24,628 bases of DNA from Psilocybe azurescens (lineage: Eukaryota; Basidiomycota; Agaricomycetes; Agaricales; Agrocybaceae): positions 1-24,628 of the forward strand of contig JAJIRX010000643.1 of assembly GCA_023853785.1 (NCBI GenBank), in the 5' to 3' direction. Below, in pieces: positions 19,416 to 24,628 of this stretch. Under the pieces are notes generated by a model. That model did not search any database, was not told the origin of the DNA, and saw only the letters and a program-made list of their open reading frames with translations. Numbering within the stretch: position 1 is the first letter of the stretch; each line of letters begins with the position of its first letter. Position numbers and translations under genes: made by a program.

Positions 19416-22400
19416 TCAGAGTTTGTGTAATTGGTGGTATTCTTTAAGAGTCTTGTTGCCGCCGTCGAACGCGTCATCTTTTTCCCCCACGTTGCTTCAG
19501 AGATAGGGAATCCCATCCATTTGATAAGGTATTGATATTTTTGCTTTCCTTTCTTGGGTTTTCGTCCTGTCTTTCTGTGATTCAAAATGGTTTCCGACTT
19601 CCCAGTGTTCTTCTTTATTTTTGATTTCGGGTGGTGGTCTAGGGAAATTCGGTCCGTATGTTTCTGTCTCGTTATATGGCATGAGTAGAGTGGCGTGGAA
19701 GACGTCATGGATCTTCTATATCTTGGGTATTTTGAGTCTGTAAGTGAGAGGTCCCAAGACTTCTGTGATTGTGAACGGGCCTTCTCGTTTTGGTTTCATC
19801 TTCGAATGGTACCTCGTGGAGATGTTGCGGAGTCTAGCCAAACTTTCGTTCCTTTCTCAAACGGTTTGAAGGTCGATTTTCGTCGCTCGGCTATCCTTTG
19901 TCTTGCAAGTTCATGGGCGGCTAACGCTTCTTCTCGATCTCTCAGGAGATGTTTGACTTTTTCTTCCACAGATGGGGCTTTGGTGTTCTCAAATGCGAGT
20001 GGAATGGCCAGCGGAGATGAACCTAGGGTGAGTTCCGAACGGGGGTTTTGACCCTTTCGGAGTGTTTTCTGTTGTTGTGAGTGAATTCTAATGTTCCAAC
20101 TGACTTGTTCCAATCAGTTGGGTGTGAAGAACAATAGATGGATAGATAGGCTTCTATTTCTTGGTTGAATCGCTCGGTGGTTCCGTCTCCTATTGGATGA
20201 TAAGCCGTCGTTAATTTGGACTTGATCCCTAAGAGTTTCATGAGTTCTTGGAAGACCTTTGCGGTGAATAGGGGTCTCGGTCTGAGATAATGCTGTCTGG
20301 GAGTCCGAATCGTTTGAAAAGATTGTCAAGTAAGAGTTGAGCTGCTCCTTCCGCGTCAAGTGCCTCTCCTGGTTTCCCTTTCTTCCGGCAAGGTATTAAA
20401 ATCACCCCTTAGTAAGCCCATGGTCTACCACGACCATGAGTGCATCCACAATCTGTCCTGCGCTGTTTTTAACCGGTGGTAAGTCGGTTAGAAAGTCCAT
20501 TGAACAGTTTGCAAATGGTCGTGTAGAAGTTGGTCCGGCAATTGGCATAAAAGATGGGTAAGAGGGATTTCTGTTAATCTTGAATTGTTGACAGATTCCG
20601 CAGCCTTTGACGTATTGTTTTACGAAGGATCGTAGCCCAGGCCACCAGTAATGTGCCTTTACTGCATTGTAAGTTTCTAGTTCTCCGGGTGTCCTGCCGA
20701 TGGTAGATCATGAAAAGATTTTACAATTTGTTGGCGTAGATTTTGGTTCTTCGGTATATATGTTTTATCTTTATAAAAGATAACATTTTTCCCATTGAAT
20801 TCCTCCGTTTTCCAGTCGTCAAGGTCGGTTCGTAAGTTCGATGGTCCTTTTTGCAGTAGAGCCTTCAAGACTTCTGCAATATCTGTGTCGAATTCTTCCG
20901 AATCAATGATTTTTGTTGTAGTTCGGTGTCGATTAGATTGACGAAAAGTTCTTCCGGTAGTAGAGTCACATCTTCATTATCATGGTCTTTGTCTGGTATA
21001 AAATCTGGCCTTCTCGATAAAGCATCAGATTGAATCATTTTCGTTCCGGGCATATGGATTAGTTTCAGATCGAATTCGGATAGGTATAATGACCATCGAG
21101 CTTGCCGTCTGTTCAGGTTTCTTGGGCTTCTAAAGTAGGTCAGGTTCTTGTGGTCAGAATGGATGATCGTCGTATGTTCAGATCCTTGAATGTAGTGTCT
21201 CCATTCCTGTAATGCTCGTACAATTGCCAGGAGTTCTCGATCATAGATTTCATAGTTCCTTTCTGTCGCAGAAAAGGTTTTTGAAATGAATGCACATGGG
21301 TGTCTTTCACCGTTACCATCGAGTTGAGTCAGAACGGCTCCAGATGCATATTTAGAGGCGTCACATTCGATTTGAAATGGTTTGCTCGGGTCTGGCATAG
21401 AGAGAACCGGTTCTTCTGTGAATCGTCGTTTTAGTTCGTCAAAGCTCATTGAGCTGCGTCCGTCCATTCGAATTTCTTGTCCTTCTTTAGGAGATCGTTC
21501 AGGGGTTGTGCCACCATAGAGAACTTCCTGATGAATTTTCGGTAGAAATTTCCAAATCCCAGGAATCCCCTGACTTGCTTTACTGTGGTGGGTGCGGGCC
21601 AGTCTCGGATTCCTTTAAGTTTTGATTGGTCCATGGAGATTCTTCCTTCTTCAATTATCATTCCCAGATATTCAACTTTTAGTTGTCTGAAGACGCATTT
21701 TTCCGGTTTGAGGTATAGGTCGTTATCCTTTAGCCTTTGCAGGACAATCCGTTCGTATCTTGCCAAATCTTCTTGATTTTCAGCAAAGATTAAGATGTCG
21801 TCCATGTAGATAATCACGAATCCTCCAGATATTTCGCCTTCAAACAGCGAATCCATCATGGATTGAAAAGTGGCTGGGGAATTGCATAATCCGAAGAACA
21901 TAACTGTGGGTTCAAAGAGACCTCGATTTGTTTTGAAGGCAGCTTTCCGTTGATCTTCCTTTCGAATGCGAACATTGTTGTATCCTTGTCTGATGTCCAG
22001 TTTGGTAAAGAATTTCGCTCCTTTGAGTTTGTCCAGTAGATCAGGGATCCGTTGCAAAGGGTAGGCATTCTTTACTGTCCATTCATTTAGATATCGATAG
22101 TCTTGACAAGGTCGCAGTTTTCCATCCTTCTTGGCTACGAAGAAAAAGGGCGAAGCAATGTCTGATTCTGATCTGACGATATATCCTTTGTCTAGCATTT
22201 CTTTAAGAAATTTGTCCTGTTCAATTTGTTCTTCCGGGGTGAGGCTGTAGACCTTGCATGGTTTTGGTTTGAATTCAGGTTTCAGTTCGATTTTGTGGTC
22301 CCAGGGTCTTGAGATGGGAAATCGATCTGCTGCTTTTTGTCAAAAAGTCCGAGATAGTCGTGGAGGTCCGGGGAATAAGTTCTTCCAGAGGCTTAGCAGG

Positions 22401-22992
22401 TGTCCTATTTTCGTGTTCCATTGCCAGAGTTTGTGAAGCCGTAGTTTTTGCGTTGATCCATGCCTGGTCCAATTCTTTGGAGTCTTTGGCTTCGATAAAA
22501 TCTATTACCAAAGTGTTGAAGTCTTCAAGTGGGATGTCCGTGGTGTCTATGATCGGTTCAGTTTCTTCCAGTTCTTCTTCCACAGTAGTGGTGCGGATAG
22601 ATTTGGAAACTCTCCATTTAACTTTTCCAGTTTCCCAATCAATGTCGGGGTTTCGTTTCTGAAGCCAAGGTAGTCCTAGAATAATTTTTTGTCGTCCTAA
22701 TCCAGAGACAAATAGAATTTCCTTGTTCGTTCTGTTCCCGATAGTGAGATTGAAGTTCTACCTAAAGTAGAGATTGTTCCTTTCTTGTTGAGAGTTCCGC
22801 CTACTTGTACACCGTGAGGCTCCTCTTCAGGTTTTTGTTCAAGTCCTAGTTTTCTAGCGTAGTTTTGGTCGATGAATTTTCCACCAGCTCCAGAGTCAAT
22901 TAGACCCAAGGTTTCGACGATTTGTGGCTTTCCGTTTTTATGGCAGAGAAAGAAATCGGTAAATGCATAGATTTATTCTCAAGTGTAGCCAT
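19416..22992 (-). CDS. pol: Element 2 Pol: protease, RT, RNase H, integrase, chromodomain (frame-disrupted)
   Basis: Polyprotein for replication and integration. It starts near ATG 22992 (MATLENKSM), with a second in-frame ATG at 22968. Domains: protease with [13 protein letters not shown] (about 22905-22865); RT (22198-21446) with YMDD at 21797-21808; RNase H with [10 protein letters not shown] and [10 protein letters not shown] (about 21370-21130); integrase with H..H..C..C (about 20705-20590), SDRDP (about 20285-20270) and NQEIEAYLS (about 20165-20140); and a chromodomain (about 19640-19440, [15 protein letters not shown]). Stop TGA 19416-19418, with the same final HKL residues as element 1. 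Frame breaks lie mainly in homopolymers, for example 21449-21450, 20910-20914, 20686-20688, 20405-20408, 20271-20274, 20035-20036 and 20041-20045. Confidence 0.92.
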
Positions 22993-23049
22993 AAATACAG
23001 AATAGATGCCTAATCGCTGGAGAGACCGACGTCGATTTGGTTCTCCGTT

Positions 23050-23981
23050 TTAAAAATCCTCAGTGTTGTTATCCTCCTCCTGGTTTCCCATCGCCAAACT
23101 TGCTAGTTCCTCCCTTTCTCCTCCATGTTCAACTCCCGGATATGGGCATGAAGGTCCTTGGGTGTCCATTTTTCTTCGGCAACTCCTTCGACATGAATGG
23201 GTTGTTGTTTTTCTTCTTCTGAGGGCAATCTACTGCGAGATGTCCTGTTTGTTTGCATCTGAAACAAGCCCCCTTTTCATAAGGCTCGTTCGTTCCTCGG
23301 TGGTCATAACATCGACGTCCATTGCAAGTGCGGCGGGGTCCTTTCTTGGCACGTGGGGCTTTGGGAATAAATTGCGCATTTGATTGAGACGGGCCTCTTA
23401 TTGCCATCGCGAGTCGATAGCTCCTATCGAAAGACATGGCTTTGTCATACCATTCTTCGATCTTGGTGGGCCTCTTCTCAGACTGGATGATCTTCTGTAC
23501 TAGTGCTGGGTTTACGCTGTCTTGAACATCTCGATCAGGAGTTTATTTGCGGTGCTGGAGTCGTTGGTCATCCCTGCTTCTCCAACCAGTAATTTGAACT
23601 TGGTTACTAGTTGTTCAGCGGTCAGGTTCTTTTGTCGAAGCATTTTTAATTTGTCCAATGCATCAATGTCTTCTTCTTCTGGCTTGAAGGCCTTCTGGAA
23701 TTTGTCAATGAATTCTTTGTATGTCGGTAAGTCGATGTCCCCTGTGTCGAGGTTCAGTTTGTTCTGGACGAATTGTTGTTTCCAGACGACCGCTGTTTCC
23801 CTTCTTGCATGAAAGAGAGCATGAACGCAATTCGCTTCGGTTCAGTGTCATAGACGTCCTTGTTGATCCCCATATAGAGGATACATTCTTGAAGGAATTT
23901 CTTGCTTTTAAACCGTTCGCCGTTGAAGGGCGTAGGTTTGTTAAGAGAGAGTTCCCTTGTTTTCGGGGTGTCAATAGCCAT
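23050..23981 (-). CDS. gag: Element 2 Gag with CCHC zinc knuckle (frame-disrupted)
   Basis: The first in-frame ATG is at 23981 (MAIDTPKTRELSLNKP), aligning with the first ATG of element 1 Gag. The frame is open further upstream to the PBS. The N-terminal FNGER..KKFLQECILYMG and the capsid-like region are followed by SFDRSYRLAMA and the knuckle CFRCKQTGHLAVDC (about 23265-23224). The tail ends in EDF and TAA at 23050-23052, as in element 1. Frame breaks are near 23830 and 23120 and within the capsid-like region around 23430-23700. Confidence 0.85.
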
Positions 23982-24222
23982 TTGGTCAGGCATTTGTTCG
24001 TTCAGTTCAGAGGTTTCAGAGGGTTCAGAGGCGTCGGTGAAGTATTCTTCTCCTGACAATAGTCCTGGAGTTCGGGTAGTGGGTTGAACGCCTGATGTAG
24101 GTGTTCGTTCACCACTGTCGTCGGTGTTGTAGTTTGCGGAGAAGGTTCCGCCTCGAGATGTCGTGGTGTCTGGTTCAAGCTCCCAATACTGCTTGTGGAC
24201 GAAGCAGTATGGTAGAGTGAGA

Positions 24223-24233
24223 AGCTAGTTCTT
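24223..24233 (-). promoter_or_regulatory. Self-priming primer-binding site of element 2
   Basis: On the minus strand AAGAACTAGCT begins directly after the LTR end (TAACA at 24234-24238). It is the exact reverse complement of AGCTAGTTCTT in the LTR (24352-24342), which lies about 30 bp downstream of TATTTATA (24378-24385). Confidence 0.85.
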
Positions 24234-24628
24234 TGTTACGATCTCAAGTTAGAATCACGCAGTGTGCGTAATCTAACCACCAATCGTTTACAAGAACAAG
24301 TTCAAGTTCAGAGTAGAGCAGGTTAAGCAGGTTGGATTCTCAAGAACTAGCTAAAGAATACAGTAGATGCTCCCTTGTATAAATACTATGAACTGTACAG
24401 CTAGTTGAAACGAGATCGAATGTTCATCAGCAGATGTATATAAGAATAGAAGAAACAGATCAAGTTGAAACGAAGTTTGAATGTTCATCAGCAGATGTAT
24501 ATAAGAATAGAAGAAACAGATCAAGTTGAACGAGTTTGAATGTTCATCAGCAGATGTATATAAGAATAAGAGAAACAGATCAAATGTTCATCAAAAGATG
24601 ATCACAAAAGATGGAAGTGAAAGTAAAG
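24234..24628 (-). repeat. Element 2 5' LTR (partial, cut by window end)
   Basis: 395 of about 523 bp. Compared with 18273-18795 it shows one A/G substitution near 24268, two one-base indels in A runs within the 60-bp repeats, and a few changes near 24598-24604. The core promoter is at 24342-24385. Confidence 0.93.

Larger units (their letters stand above)
18273..24628 (-). mobile_element. Element 2: Ty3/Gypsy chromovirus LTR retrotransposon (5' LTR runs off the window)
   Basis: The same architecture as element 1 in the opposite orientation: 5' LTR from beyond 24628 to 24234, self-priming PBS, gag, pol with chromodomain, two small ORFs, polypurine tract and 3' LTR (18273-18795). Its proteins align with element 1 along their whole length but with many substitutions, so the two are sister subfamilies and not copies of one insertion. 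The partial 5' LTR and the 3' LTR are about 98% alike over the 395 shared bases, with a few substitutions and small indels. The 3' flank is TTCAC (18268-18272); the other flank is outside the window, so the target duplication cannot be tested. Confidence 0.95.

Noticed and set aside
1..24628. CRISPR array, operons or bacterial ribosome-binding sites
   Set aside because: The repeats are not regularly spaced with unique spacers, and introns, LTR elements and gene structure are eukaryotic.

Overview
The window looks like a transposon-dense stretch of a basidiomycete (probably Agaricomycetes) genome. The evidence is short spliceosomal introns (about 45-77 bp, GT..AG), several relatives of the KDZ (Kyakuja-Dileera-Zisupton) DNA transposase system that is expanded in mushroom-forming fungi, and two chromodomain-bearing Ty3/Gypsy LTR retrotransposons. 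I see no convincing ordinary housekeeping gene. I do not name a species.

Layout. 1-2254 is AT-rich, non-coding sequence with two tandem-repeat blocks and a near-perfect palindrome. 2255-3256 (+) is the N-terminal part of a KDZ-type transposase. It is abutted at 3257 by element 1 (3257-10000, +), a complete chromovirus with two essentially identical 498-bp LTRs, gag, pol (protease, RT, RNase H, integrase, chromodomain) and two extra small ORFs in the env position. 10001-10699 is non-coding with inverted and direct repeats. 10700-13711 (-) is a multi-exon KDZ transposase gene with a CxC2 cysteine cluster. 13762-14110 is a short array of TCCANTGGA-type palindromes flanked by TTA and may be a non-autonomous element. 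14279-16430 (-) is a gene with CxC5/CxC6-like cysteine clusters. 16654-18272 (-) is an unrecognised multi-exon gene with an acidic N-terminal region, cut by element 2. Element 2 (18273 to beyond 24628, -) is a sister chromovirus whose 5' LTR runs off the window.

The two retroelements share a core promoter (TATTTATA about 30 bp upstream of AGCTAGTTCTT), a primer-binding site complementary to that 11-nt transcript start (Tf1-like self-priming, not tRNA priming), the polypurine tract, gene order and the two accessory ORFs. Their U3 regions and protein sequences have diverged.

A window-wide feature is that almost every reading-frame break, in all elements, is a one-base change in a homopolymer run. 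Element 1's LTRs are identical apart from homopolymer length and the last bases. This suggests that many 'pseudogene' frameshifts are sequencing or assembly errors, so the elements may be more intact than they appear. Frame-disrupted genes are therefore given as single loci with the breaks noted.
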